Below the pieces are notes generated by a model. The model was given only the letters and a program-made list of their open reading frames with translations. It ran no database searches and was not told the origin of the DNA. The translations under genes were made by a program, and so were the position numbers. This document shows, piece by piece, positions 43,426 to 54,811 of a stretch of 64,000 bases of DNA (positions are counted from its first letter, which is position 1; every line of letters starts with the position of its first letter). Origin of the DNA: Mastigamoeba balamuthi (taxonomy: Eukaryota; Evosea; Mastigamoebida; Mastigamoebidae); the NCBI GenBank assembly GCA_902651635.1, contig CACRSC010000039.1:50399-114398 (forward strand), given 5' to 3'.

Positions 43426-44415
43426 CTAGGCAACGACGCTCGGGAGCTTGTTGTCCACGTCGTCGACACCAGATACGAATTCGACCACTGGGTGGGGGCC
43501 GCGGGCTTAGCGGACGCGGATCACGAAAGAACGCACTGGAGACAACGTCCTGAGGGAAGTCGAGCGAGTCGGCGATGCCCTCAATGACCTTGCGCCAGGG
43601 GTCCTCCCACGCGAGCAGCCGCTGCGGGGGCCGAGGCCCCGCGTGCATGGGGGCGAGGCGCAGCTCGGACCAGGCGCTGACGATCTCCTGCAGCGTCCCC
43701 AGGCTGCCCGGCAGCACCACGATCGCGTCGCGCGCCCCGTGCAGCAGCAGCTCGATGCGCTCCAGCAGGCTCGTCGTCGCTGCGGTCACGAGCACCGCCA
43801 GCAATCGCCCAGGTCAGGAACACACTCGCACAGCTTCCCGATCAGCATGTCGCGCAGAACACACAGAAATCAACTGACAGAGCCACCGCGCGAACAACGA
43901 GGGTGGCGAGCACCGATGACGCCGGTGAGGTTGGGGTTGGCGCCCCGCAGGCGGTGGCGCTCGACGAAGAGCTTGGGGACGACGACGCCGTACGAGCGGC
44001 CGCCAGCCTGCTTGGCGCCGAGGGCCGTGGCCTCCATGGTCCCCATGTACCCCCCGTTCACCTGCGACGTTCAAGTCACCCCAGCGCCCAGCACACGCAA
44101 CAACACGTCATCACACGTCAGCACACACACTCCTCTCTGCTGCTGTTGCAGCGTGTGGGTGGCAGAGGGCAGAGGGGAGAGGGCGAACGAGGGTGTAGCC
44201 CTTGCGGGCGAGGAGGCTGCCGAGGGCGACAGAGGTCTGCCAGAGGGCGTCGCCAGGCTGTGCGCCCGACGCCCCGAACACCGTCACTGTCCGCTGGCCC
44301 TGCGCACACGCCTCCCCCGTCAGCTGTGGTCTGCGAACCGGGGGGAGAGGGATGGGCGCACATCGAGGACGGTGGCAGGCACGTAGGGCGCGATCGTCTT
44401 GTCTGAAGGGTCCAT
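43426..44415 (-). CDS. LOG/SLOG-family protein, copy 1
   Basis: Five exons in phase (44415-44362, 44299-44189, 44061-43914, 43779-43537, 43487-43426) encode about 205 aa. The Rossmann-like fold has VTVFGASGAQPGD, LARKGYTLVNGGYMGTMEA, GAKQAGG and LPGSLGTLQE. LOG-family proteins (once annotated lysine decarboxylases) are phosphoribohydrolases of cytokinin nucleotides or related nucleotide binders with a PGGxGTxxE motif. Here the second Gly is Ser and the ERK triad is ERI, so the activity may differ. The last small exon (VEFVSGVDDVD) is joined through an intron with a gtgcgt donor. The gene converges on cyclase B and has a paralogue at 54812-56774 with the same exon structure. Confidence 0.85.
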
Positions 44416-44490
44416 CCAAAGATAAAAAATACCACTCTAAATATCCCATTTAAAATCTAACCTGATTCTGAATGGAAGAGAATCAATATC

Positions 44491-45012
44491 TCCATTGGTG
44501 TAATTGTAATTTGTGACCTTTGTCATGAAAATAATTCGTTATATTTATAAAGTGATTCGTCAAATTTCGTCATCACAAAACAAAAAAGTCACTTTTGTGT
44601 GGCCCTTTGTAACCATTCCCCTTGGGGCATATTTTTAGTTATGCCACGAATCCTTGCAAGCCTGCCAAGCCTGAACAAGCCTAGCCCGCGCGCCCCTTTG
44701 CCAGGGGGACACACCTGAAGGGCGTGATTACGTGGAAATGAAGAAAAAACGCAGAGTGTCCATTCGTGACCATCAGGTGCCCTTTGGCACCCCCTTAAGA
44801 ATTCATCTGCTATTTTTTTCACTTCTGAATTCATTGATTTCATATTCCATTGGTGTAATTGTAATTTGTGACCTTTATAAATATGACGAATTATTTTTCG
44901 TGACAAAGTGATTCGTCAGATTTCGTCATCACAAAACAAAAAAGTCACTTTTGTTGCACGTGCTCTGCTTCGCTTTGCACTTGCAACCGAAGTGACTTTT
45001 TTTTGTTTTGTG
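44491..45012. repeat. AT-rich palindromic repeat element (MITE-like)
   Basis: Two direct copies of about 108 bp (44491-44598 and 44846-44955; period about 355 bp) begin CCATTGGTGTAATTGTAATT and end with AAACAAAAAAGTCACTTTTG. Inside them a core of about 30 bp is inverted between copies: TGTCATGAAAATAATTCG in copy 1, reverse complement in copy 2. The second copy runs into a long hairpin with arms 44930-44963 and 44977-45012 (about 32 matches) around a 13-nt loop. Base composition contrasts sharply with the GC-rich surroundings. No transposase is attached. It looks like a non-autonomous fold-back element. Confidence 0.75.
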
Positions 45013-47257
45013 TCTAGGCATTTGAAGTATTGTTTAGTGCATCTCGTGTTCAAGGGATGTTTTGTTTCTTTTTCTTTTTTCTGATTTTTATTTTTCAATT
45101 TTTCTTGTAATTGCTATGATGTTACTTGTATCTTGTAAATTTATTATTATTCTTTTTTCTTTCAAAAGACAGTTGAAGACGTCTGTCAGATGACCTCTTC
45201 TTGAATAGTGCCTCCACGATCTGCTGCCCCTAGACAACCTATGTAAGTTATACAAGGCAACAGCAATGAAGAAGAAGAGCTGCTCAGCGGTCTCGAGCTC
45301 TCCATGGCATGAGAGTGGATAGTTGCATTCTGCCACAGGCCCGTGGTTTGAGACATATCCGCATATTTGTGCAGAGCTGCATCAAGAAGTTGCTGCATTC
45401 CCAGTTAAGAGCAGTGGTTGTCAATGATATCAATTTCCTTTGCCTGCCCAGGGCCACACCGAGGTAGCTTAGACAACAACAGAAGGCCCGAAGTTGCCTT
45501 TCTCCCACAGGGAGCACCACGTGGCTCGTGCACTCACAGCACTGGGTGCAAGGTACTTGCTTTGGCATACGGTGGTCCACTTCTGCCTGGTGCGCTGCCT
45601 CTCTGAGCGAACAGCCCTCAGCCCAAAAGCACAGTCCATTTTAGTTGTGTGGGAAGACCGAGTTGTAGTGCCACAGTTTCGTCTCACTCACTGGTGCCAC
45701 GAATAACGGCAATGGCAGACTTGGCGTGGGAGCTCTTGCTGTCATCCCAAGCACTGGAACTCATGAATTATGACAGCGTGCGTGACAACAAAAGCCCCCA
45801 GTCTTGGGCACTATTGGGATGGACTCGAGACGACTCGGGGCACCTATGCCATTTTCGGGGGAAATGATACCCAAAAAAGGAAGCTCTCGTTTTACCTTTT
45901 CTCCCAAATTGGGTTTCGGGGCAGGCCCCCGCATAGTGGCTTTCGGAGACAGCATTCTTGTGGGCGAGGTGCACACCACCAAGGTCTCCAAACTCTCGAG
46001 GTTTCAGCACATGGGTCAGACGGGCGGTAAGCAACCTCAGAGTGCATGCGTCTTCTGGAAGGAGAAGCCGCCACCAATGCGTCAGGGAAAAACCGATACG
46101 GCTCCGATTTTTCGGCCGTGGAGTTCTGTTTGGGGATTTCAGCACTGTCGGAGCTGTTGAAAAATGTGAGGGGCACAGAGACTAGACAAGGGCATTCTGC
46201 AATATGGTGATAACTGATATGCATAAAATGGACAGAGGGGCCATAAAAATCAAATCAGCTGTCAAAGCTTTGCCTCCAGGACACAGTGGCATTGTTAGCA
46301 CAGGCCAAGTCGCCTTCTTCATCTTTAGTCGACTTATGCCATCAAGCCAATGAACAGGGCTGGCACAACCAAGATCAAGCTTTCCCTCAGTTGCGTCTCA
46401 GCGCGGAGCTTCAGTTCTGCAGAAACCCGTGCGGGCTGTTCGGAGGAGCACGTCTCCTCGTGCCGGTTTTCATGGCGCTGTCAGCAAATGCAATACCGTC
46501 CCCATGGTCGTACTCAGCAGGGACCCCTCTCTCGTGCTATGCGCATAGCACCAGCTTACTGTACCTCGATGAAGCAGTGCTTCATCAACCGTGTCTGCTG
46601 CTTCCCGGTCAACTGCAGCCCGCGGGCGTCCCGCTGCTGCCCTGCGCCACAGACAGCCCTGCCATCGCCGGGAGTACGGCGGTACGGGAAGCTCTGTGCT
46701 CAGGCTCTCTGGAACCTGCGTGGCAGGTACTGCTTTGCGTTCAGGAGCTGCCTCAAGAGCTCTGGGTGTTTGGGAAATTCAGATCAGGCCGACGCAGTTG
46801 TTGCTGTCAATGAGATGATTAAAGGCTGTCGATCGAGGAGCCGGAGGCACGGTCTTCATTTACGAAGTGTGCGAGCCACTCGTCGTTAACACACTGAGGA
46901 ATTCGCCAGAGCAAAAGCAACACCTGTTCAGTGAGAGGACGCTCCCTGTACTCACGGAACGGATACACCGTCCTTTACACGGTGCTGTGGGATTAGGCAA
47001 GCTAGACAACGGTTGTTTTAGATCAATAGTCGAGTGGGTCGGGGAAGAGACATGGGAATCAAAGACAGTTGCGGAGATCGGTGTGACCCGACTGCAATAT
47101 GCGCACTAGCGCGAAGGCCGATGAGAACGTAGTGCATAGCTGAGCTCAATTTTGAGTGGGGAAGGTTGCAGTCATTTGGTTATTTACAACATTCCTCCAG
47201 GTGGGTGGGCATCTTGGCCTCAGTAGTAGTAGTTAGCTCTCCGCCTGTGCCTCTGGT
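45013..47257. other. Unassigned stretch between the AT-rich element and the amylase gene
   Basis: 2.2 kb of intermediate GC content. Reading frames up to about 180 codons occur on both strands but none has a family signature I can defend. The context next to a palindromic element suggests decayed mobile DNA. No RNA genes seen. Confidence 0.4.
46350..46889 (+). CDS. Hypothetical Cys-rich ORF (179 aa)
   Basis: ATG-initiated frame of 179 codons with 16 cysteines, clustered in the middle and C-terminal part (CFINRVCC, SRCC, GKLC, GRYC, RSC). The spacing loosely recalls a zinc-ribbon end of a mobile-element protein, but no key motif is complete. Overlapping frames of similar length exist, codon bias is weak, and there are no supporting neighbours. 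It could be noise, a remnant, or part of a spliced gene I cannot reconstruct. Confidence 0.25.
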   Translation: MNRAGTTKIKLSLSCVSARSFSSAETRAGCSEEHVSSCRFSWRCQQMQYRPHGRTQQGPLSRAMRIAPAYCTSMKQCFINRVCCFPVNCSPRASRCCPAPQTALPSPGVRRYGKLCAQALWNLRGRYCFAFRSCLKSSGCLGNSDQADAVVAVNEMIKGCRSRSRRHGLHLRSVRATRR

Positions 47258-50200
47258 CTACTCGTCGCACGACTCCTCGCTCACGACGCTGCTCGACGAG
47301 CTGACGGGCTGCACGTGGCTCGAGTGGTCGTGGTGGTGGCTCGACGAGGCGGCCGCCGCAGAGCTCGACGAGGCCGCAGCGGCGCTCGAGTGGCCGTGGT
47401 GGGCCGACGAGGCCGCGTGCTCGCTCGACGAGGAGGAGGCGGGGGGCACGGGGACGGGGGCGCCCTTGCAGAGGTAGGCCTCGAGGTACGCGTTCCAGCT
47501 GCCGAGGTTGTTCTCGTGGGTGAAGACCTTGACCGAGTTGCCCTCGATGCTGAGGCTGCCGAAGTTGAGGTAGCTGTTGCCGTTGTCGATGCTCGTCGTG
47601 GCCACCTCGCCCGCGGCCATCATGTTCTTGTAGCGCTGGCCCGCGGCGCCGTTGATGCCGCGGTCGATCTGCAACCTGGGGATCGGCTGAGACGAAGACG
47701 CCGTGTTGATGACGACGACAATCTCGACGGAGCCCGCGATCCTCGAGAACGCGAGGACGCCGGAGCTCGAGCTGAAGTCGCCCCACCTGAAGGTGGTCTG
47801 CCCGACGTTCAGCGCGCTGCACGACTGGCGGATGGCGTTGGCCTTGCGAGCCGCCTTGTACACCATGTGCGAGCGGTCCAGGTAGGGATCCTGCTGCCAC
47901 GCGGGCGACGGCGTGTGCTGGGCCTTGCCGACGTACGCGAGGCTGCAGGGGCGAGGGGATTAGTTCATATGGTAAAGGGCGGATGGGAAGCTGAATTCAT
48001 GCGCACTTATCGATCGAGGAGATGGTGCTGCCCAGACGCCAGCCGCTGCCCATGAACATATTCTGGCGGTGGACGACGTCGCCGTTCGCCGAGCACGTGC
48101 TCTGGACCTGCTGCGTGGCGGCGCCGAGGTTCATGTTGTTCCAGTGGCAGTTGCCGTTGAAGCCCTGCTCGATGCCGTAGTACAGCACAGGAGTGCCCTG
48201 CACGAAGGGCAGCGCCGACACACCGAGGCGGCTCTTGGTGGGGTCCGACCCGCCCTCGACCATGCGGGGCCAGTCGTGGATCTCGACGTTGTTCCAGTCG
48301 AGCCTCGCGTCGCCCTGCGAGGCGAGGGTCTGCTGGTACTGCGCGCTGAACGCGTCCTCGAGGGCGTGGGTGATGCGCTGGTTCATGAGGAGGTCCTTGA
48401 GGGTCCCGCTCAGCGCGAAGTTGTACACGGCGTCCAGACCGGGGTACTTGCTGTAAGGGTGCGCCAGGTACGTGCTCTTCAGGTCGTTCAGGCGGGCAGT
48501 CAGTGCCGCGGGAACGCCGTTGCCGTGGTCGTTGGGGTTCGAGGGGTTCGACATCATCTTGCCGACAGAGCGGCCGATCCAGTCCGGAGGAGCAGCGACC
48601 TCGCCGAGGACGAGGAAGTTGTTCTTGCCGATGGAGTTGGCGTACGCGCGGACCTGGGTGCTGAAGTACGCGATGAAGTCGGCAGTCGTGAACTTGGCGG
48701 CGTCGAGGCGGAAGCCGTCGATGTCGGCGTAGGCGATCCAGTACTTGTGGAGGGCAGTGAAGATCTCCTGGAAGTCGTAGTTGCGCGTGTCGAGGTCGAA
48801 CATCAGGTCAGTGAAGTCGCCGAACATCACACGGCTCTCGTCGCCGCCCATCTCGGCACCAGTGTTGGGCCCGCACCTGTTCAGGAAGTACTGTGCGAGA
48901 GAAGGGTGCGTGGCGTCAGCGACTACTGCAGTATCCAAGAGCAGTGATTGGCAGAGCAGCGTGCCTTGGTCCTGAAGGGAGCGAAGAAGGTGTTGCCGAA
49001 CGAGATGTCGCCCTGCTTGGGGGAGCCAGTGGGCTGGCCCGCCCAGTACGCGGCGTCGAGCGTGTTGGTGCAGTCGTAGTGGCTGTCGGGCTGGCGCGAG
49101 TAGTGCGTGTTCCTGTCGCAGATGTGGTTGAAGACGACGTCCATGACGATGCGGATGCCGCGCGAGTGCGCCTGGGAAACGAGCTCGCGGAGCTCGTTGG
49201 CAGTGCCGAAGCCCGGGTCGACCTCAGTGTAGTCCGTGACGCAGTAGCCGTGGTAGTCGCCGTTGTGCTTGAGGAAAGGAGTGATCCACAGGCTGTTTGA
49301 AGAAGGAGCTTAGTACATCACAAAATGGTAACAAAAAAGCCAATCAAAAATAAGGTAACAAAGTAGAAGAATGAGGGATACAAGCTCAGGCAGCTTTTTG
49401 GCGCACCTGGTGATGCCGAGGTCCTTGAGGTAGTCGAGACGGTCGACGATGCCGCGCAGATCGCCACCCATGCGGTAGTCGGGCAGGCCGTACTGGTTGG
49501 GGGTGTTCTGGTTGGCGGCCTGGGTGGCGGGCAGGTTGAGGTTGTCGTTGCTGAGGTTGCCGTTGTTGAAGCGGTCGATCTGGATCTGGTAGACGATCTC
49601 CGAGCCCCAGAACGACGGCGACGCGTAGTGGCTGCGCCTCTTCTGGAAGTTGGCCTCGGCAGCGCGCACGCGGGCGTTGGCCCAGTCCTTCACAGCCTGG
49701 GGGCCGACGACGCTGATGTCGGGGAGGGGAACCACGGGGATGGGGGCATCAGAGCCCTCGCTGCTCGACGCCGCCGGGGCGGCTGCGCTCGACGACGACG
49801 ACACGTGGGCGGCGCTCGAGTGAGTGGCAGGCGACGAGGAGCTCGACGACTCGGCGGGGGCAGCGGCGCTCGACGACGACGACACGTGGGCACTCGAGTG
49901 GGTGGCAGGCGACGAGGAGCTCGACGACGACGAGACGAGACGTGGGCGGCGCTCGAGTGGGTGGCAGGCGACGAGGAGCTAGACGACGAGTGGGCAGAGC
50001 TGGAGGGAGCGACCGGCTGGGCGCTCGACGACTCGGCAGCGTTGCTCGACGACACAGGGGGCGTTGTGCGACGACGCAGCGGCAGCGCTCGACGAGGAGG
50101 TGGCCGCGGGCTGGCTGGGCTGCGCGGCGGAGCTCGAAGAGGAGGAGGCGGGGGGCACGGGGACGGGGGCGCCCTTGCAGAGCGAGGCCTCGAGGTACGC

Positions 50201-52902
50201 GTTCCAGTCGCCGATGTTGTTCTCGTGGGCGAAGATCTTGACCGAGTTGCCCTCGATGTTCATGTTGTTGAAGTAGAGGAAGCTGTTGCCGTTCTCCTTG
50301 CCCGTCCAGGCGACCTCGTAGCCGTTGAGCAGGTTCTTGTAGCGCTGGCCCGAGACGCCGTTGATGCCGCTGTCGATCTGCAGCCTGGGGATCTGCATCG
50401 TCCACGACGCGGTGTTGATGACGACGACGATCTCCATGGAGCCCGCGATCCTCGAGAACGCCACGATGCCGGTGTTGCCGAAGTCGCCCCACCTGAACGC
50501 GGTCCACCCGGTCTTGAGCGCGTTGCACGACTGGCGGATGGCGTTGATCTTGCGAGCCGCCTTGTACACCATGTGCGAGCGGTCCAGGAAGGGGTCCTGC
50601 TGCCAGGCAGGCGACGGCGTGTGCTGAGACTTGCCGACGTACGCGAGCCTGCGTGGGTCGACCGTCAATTGGCGCCGACAACGCAAGGGGGGCGAGGGAT
50701 GAGAGGAACTCACTTGTCGATCGAGGCGACGGTGCTGCCCAGACGCCAGCCGCTGCCCATGAACATGTTCTGGCGGTGGACGACGTCGCCGTTGGCCGAG
50801 CACACGCTCTGGACCGACTGCGTGGCGGCGCCGAGGTTCATGTTGTTCCAGTGGCAGTTGCCGTTGAAGCCCTGCTCGATGCCGTAGTACAGCACAGGGG
50901 TGCCCTGGACGAGGGTCAGCGCCGACACAGCCAGGCGGCTCTTGTACGGATCGCTGCCGCCCTCGACCACGCGAGGCCAGTCGTGAATCTCGACGTGGTT
51001 CCAGTCGAGCCTCGCGTCGTTCTGCGCCGCCAGAGTCTGCTGGTACTGAGCGTTGAACGCGTCCTCGAGCGAGTGCGCGCTGCGCTGGTTCATGAGGAGG
51101 TCCTTGAGGGTCCCGCTCAGCGCGAAGTTGTACACGGCGTCCAGACCGGGGTACTTGCTGTAAGGGTGCGCCAGGTACGTGCTCTTCAGGTCGTTCAGGC
51201 GGGCAGTCAGTGCCGCGGGCACGCCGTTGCCGTGGTCGTTGGGGTTCAGGGGGTTCGACATCATCTTGCCGACAGAGCGGCCGATCCAGTCCGGAGGAGC
51301 AGCGACCTCGCCGAGGACGAGGAAGTTGTTCTTGCCGATGGAGTTGGCGTACCTGCGGACCTCAGTGCTGAAGTACGCGATGAAGTCGGCAGTCGTGAAC
51401 TTGGCGGCATCGAGGCGGAAGCCGTCGATGTCGGCGTAGGCGATCCAGTACTTGTGGAGGGCAGTGAAGATCTCCTGGAAGTCGTAGTTGCGAGTGTCGA
51501 GGTCGAACATCAGGTCAGTGAAGTCGCCGAACATGATACGGCTCTCGTCGCCACTCATCTCGGCACCAGTGTTGGGCCCGCACCTGTTCAGGAAGTACTG
51601 TGCGAGAGAAGAGTGCGTGGCGTCAGCGATGAACGTGTCAACAGCAGAGGATCAGAGCAGAGCAGCGTGCCTTGGTCCTGAAGGGAGCGAAGAAGGTGTT
51701 GCCGAAAGAGATGTCGCCCTGCTTGGGGGAGCCAGTGGGCTGGCCCGCCCAGTACGCGGCGTCGAGCGTGTTGGTGCAGTCGTAGTGGCTGTCGGGCTGG
51801 CGCGAGTAGTGCGTGTTCCTGTCGCAGATGTGGTTGAAGACGACGTCCATGACGATGCGGATGCCGCGCGAGTGCGCCTGGGAAACGAGCTCGCGGAGCT
51901 CCTCGGCAGTGCCGAAGCCCGGGTCGACCTCAGTGTAGTCCGCAACGCAGTAGCCGTGGTAGTCGCCGTTGTGCTTGAGGAACGGGGTGATCCACAGGCT
52001 GATAGCAACGCGCTGTTAGCTGCGAGCGAGGTGTTTGCGTGACTGTACCCCCAAATTTGACAGAACAAAAAGTGATTTAAATGCGAAATGAGTGAGACGC
52101 AGGCACGCGCGTCGGTGAGCAGTGGAGGGTAAAACACACGGTGAGCACTAGGTATCCGTGCCGGCTCCGAGACAGGGTTTCTCGCAGAAAGCTTGAAAAC
52201 TATAACGGCTTAAGATAACGACGGTTGTTGCGTGCATTCTTGTGCACATCAGGGCAAGCCGCCATTGTTTTTGTCTGGAAAATGCAAAATAACGGCGTTC
52301 CCCTCTCTGAGATATTCCTCCACCCACGTCAGCTGCGCAGGAAAAATGCCCGCGCATTTATGCGTTCAACCCCGTTTTGAAACCCCTTGTTTCTTCCCTA
52401 ACGGCATTTTGCCCCAAAACGCCACTACACCGCGTGTCGCGCCTTCATGCGGCACGGAGGTGGTGCGCGTTTCCTAGTGCGCGCTGACAGAGGGAAACAC
52501 CCGACCCCTGGTTTGGGCGCACCTGGTGATGCCGAGGTCCTTGAGGTAGTCCAGACGCGCCGTGATGCCGCTCAGATCACCGCCCATGCGGTAGTCGGGC
52601 AGCCCCCACATGTTGTTGCTGTTCTGGTTGGAGGCCTGGACCGCGGGCAGGTTGAGGTTGTCGTTGGTGAGGTTGCCGTTGTTGAAGCGGTCGATCTGGA
52701 TCTGGTAGACGATCTCCGAGCCCCAGAACGAGGGCGACGCGTAGTGGCTGCGCCCCTGCTCTGCAGCACGCACGCGGGCGTTGGCCCAGTCCTTGACAGC
52801 CTGGACCCCGACAACGCTGATGTCGGGGAGGGCGGATGCTGCCACGGCACTGCCGATAAGGCAGGCCGTGAGCACAGCAGCTGACACGGTGTTGGTGGAC
52901 AT
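47258..52902 (-). CDS. Secreted two-module GH13 alpha-amylase
   Basis: Seven exons in phase: 52902-52523, 51998-51671, 51597-50714, 50648-49407, 49292-48965, 48890-48007, 47942-47258; about 1576 aa. MSTNTVSAAVLTACLIGSA is a signal peptide, so the product is exported or lysosomal. Two GH13 modules follow, each with IYQIQIDRF-like start (VYQIQIDRFNNG), DVVFNH (region I), DGFRLDAAK (nucleophile Asp), LVLGEV (acid Glu) and EIHDWPR (third Asp; usual NHD is IHD). Each ends in a beta-rich C domain and a Pro/Ser/Ala linker. Only the first module has a signal peptide, and exon 4 carries the end of module 1, the linker and the start of module 2, so this is one gene. Exon 4 keeps phase at both ends, but the Ser linker needs a +1 and a -1 shift (near 50065 and 49945) to avoid an in-frame stop at 49979. 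Introns 2 and 5 are GC-AG (AAG/gcacgc). Confidence 0.85.
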
Positions 52903-54811
52903 GTGAGCCCGATGTGGAATGAAAAAAAGAGAGAGAACGAAAAATCCCCCGGGGGTCGATAATGTCCCTCCAATGATGTCACTGAAAAATAAATCCGGAC
53001 ACGTAAGCTGCAGCAGGAAAAGTGCCCCCTTCACCGGGCTGCGTTCCTGAGATGTTCTCATGTTCAATATGCTCATTTTTCGGGCACGTGATCTCCAACC
53101 GCTGTTGCGTTATACGTGCAAAGAGCCGCTGTCCCTCCCCAGCGCCCTCGGAAGCCAGAGAATAGGCAAGGGCTGTGGGCTGCTGCATGCGGAGCAGGTG
53201 GAATGGTGCTGCACTGTCGCCCAGAGTGCCAGGGGACGAAACTCACAGACAAATAAACAAACGAACTGGCGGTTATCGCAACCGCCAGGGGGGAGAAACA
53301 GGTGTCTCCAGCGATCTGGACATTTCAAGGCGGGACTTAGAGGACGTGCACTCGTGCACTCGGGTCCAAGGGCTCTGAGCTGCGACGTGCGTACCCAACT
53401 TACACAAGACTGGATTGAATCAACCACAGAAATGCAGTATGTCCGATGATAACTGATCAGGCACGTGGAAGGGCCGCCACGGATGCGTCGGGCAATGGTG
53501 CGCGAGCCCGATGCGATGCTGTGCGTTGTGCCATTGGCATCACCGAGTATCTGCCTTCTCCTGGTGCTGCGGGCGATGATTTCCTCAGAGACCGTTCGTG
53601 GGGTGCGACATTGATCCTTGTGGCAGCAGTCCTCCCCCCACTCTGTCAAGCGCCTCATGCACAGCCATTTCGCGTCAAGAGCGGCGCCTCGCCATATCAC
53701 GTTCGTGCGAGTGAACAACGGCTTTTTGCTGTTGATGGGCCTTTTCCTGTTGCACAGGCTTTTCAGCATAACCTACACCTCCTGTGCCCTCCTCGCATCC
53801 CCCGCCAGAGGCGCAGTATCCCGTGTGGCAGTGTGCAGCCCTGCCCCCTTTCGATTGTGTCTCGGCCGCCACGCGCAGAAAAAAGGGGGCCAAAAGGAGG
53901 AGCACTTGAGAAACTCCTGGGTGGGGGCACTTTTCTTGCTGAAGCTTACGTGTACGAATCGGCGTTTCAGCAACATCGCTGAAACACTTTATCGGCTCCT
54001 TCACGATGTTCGCTGACCCGTTCTCTCCTTATTCCCATCAGGCCTGAGTCTTCGTTCACTCTGAGAACGCCGAGTCAAGCACGGCCTGACTCGGAGTTAT
54101 CATGGGGCCTTTGCCCGAGGCCTTATTGCTTTTGTCCCCCTCAGTATGGGTATGGAGAACGAAACAAGCGGGAATCTGTTTTGCAACTACCAAATAGTCT
54201 GTCATACACCGCATTGCGGCACAAGCATCGCAGGTCTTGCTTGTCCCGTCACCCAGTCACCCAACTTCTCTACGTTGAGCCCCCCAGACGACCTGGGTGT
54301 ACTCCGGCCCTATCTGCTTAGCTTCGTTTCGCAATGGCGCTCTCCGCCCCGTGTTTTTCCTGCACACCCCGTGCAGCCACCTCTGCATGTCAGGCCACTT
54401 AGCCCCCTGAGGAAGCACGCCCCGCTTGCTTGCGTCAGAGGAAAGTCGACTGGCTCGCAGAGGTGCAGGGGGCAGGAAGATGGAGCCCTCGTGGCCTTGA
54501 GCACACCGGTTATCTCTCCAGAGCCCCAGCTGTTTGCCCTCGAGGCCTCAGCCCACAAACCCGAGAAGCTGTAGGGACCGTCGGGATCACGATCATTTGC
54601 TGGAGGTCCTTGAAGGAAATGAAAGACACAGGGCCAAGCCTGATTGTGCGCCTGTTGAGAACAGCAAAGAGCGTGTCGTATCAGGAAGGAATGCAGATCC
54701 CTCAATAAATTGGTAAGAGCGCTTCGCAGGAGCACTGCGGGTGTCTGCAATGATGTTCCTTGTTCATCTGTACTGTCGTCCAAATGGTTCAGAGGGCTGC
54801 TGGCGCCTATC
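52903..54811. other. Long intergenic region upstream of the amylase
   Basis: 1.9 kb with no convincing gene. The 5' part should hold the amylase promoter. A segment of about 40 bp at 52993-53035 recurs in inverted, diverged form at 53924-53962 (shared GGGGGCACTTTTC and GCTTACGTGT). Frames of 120-180 codons here start without conserved content. Confidence 0.4.

Noticed and set aside
45284-45580. Minus-strand Cys-rich frame suggesting a PiggyBac-type zinc-binding end
   Set aside because: Cys spacing does not match the family pattern and no catalytic region could be found nearby.
49749-50681. Arg/Pro-rich frames overlapping the amylase linker as separate genes
   Set aside because: They are alternative frames of the amylase exon, whose conserved C-domain and module 2 reading is clear.
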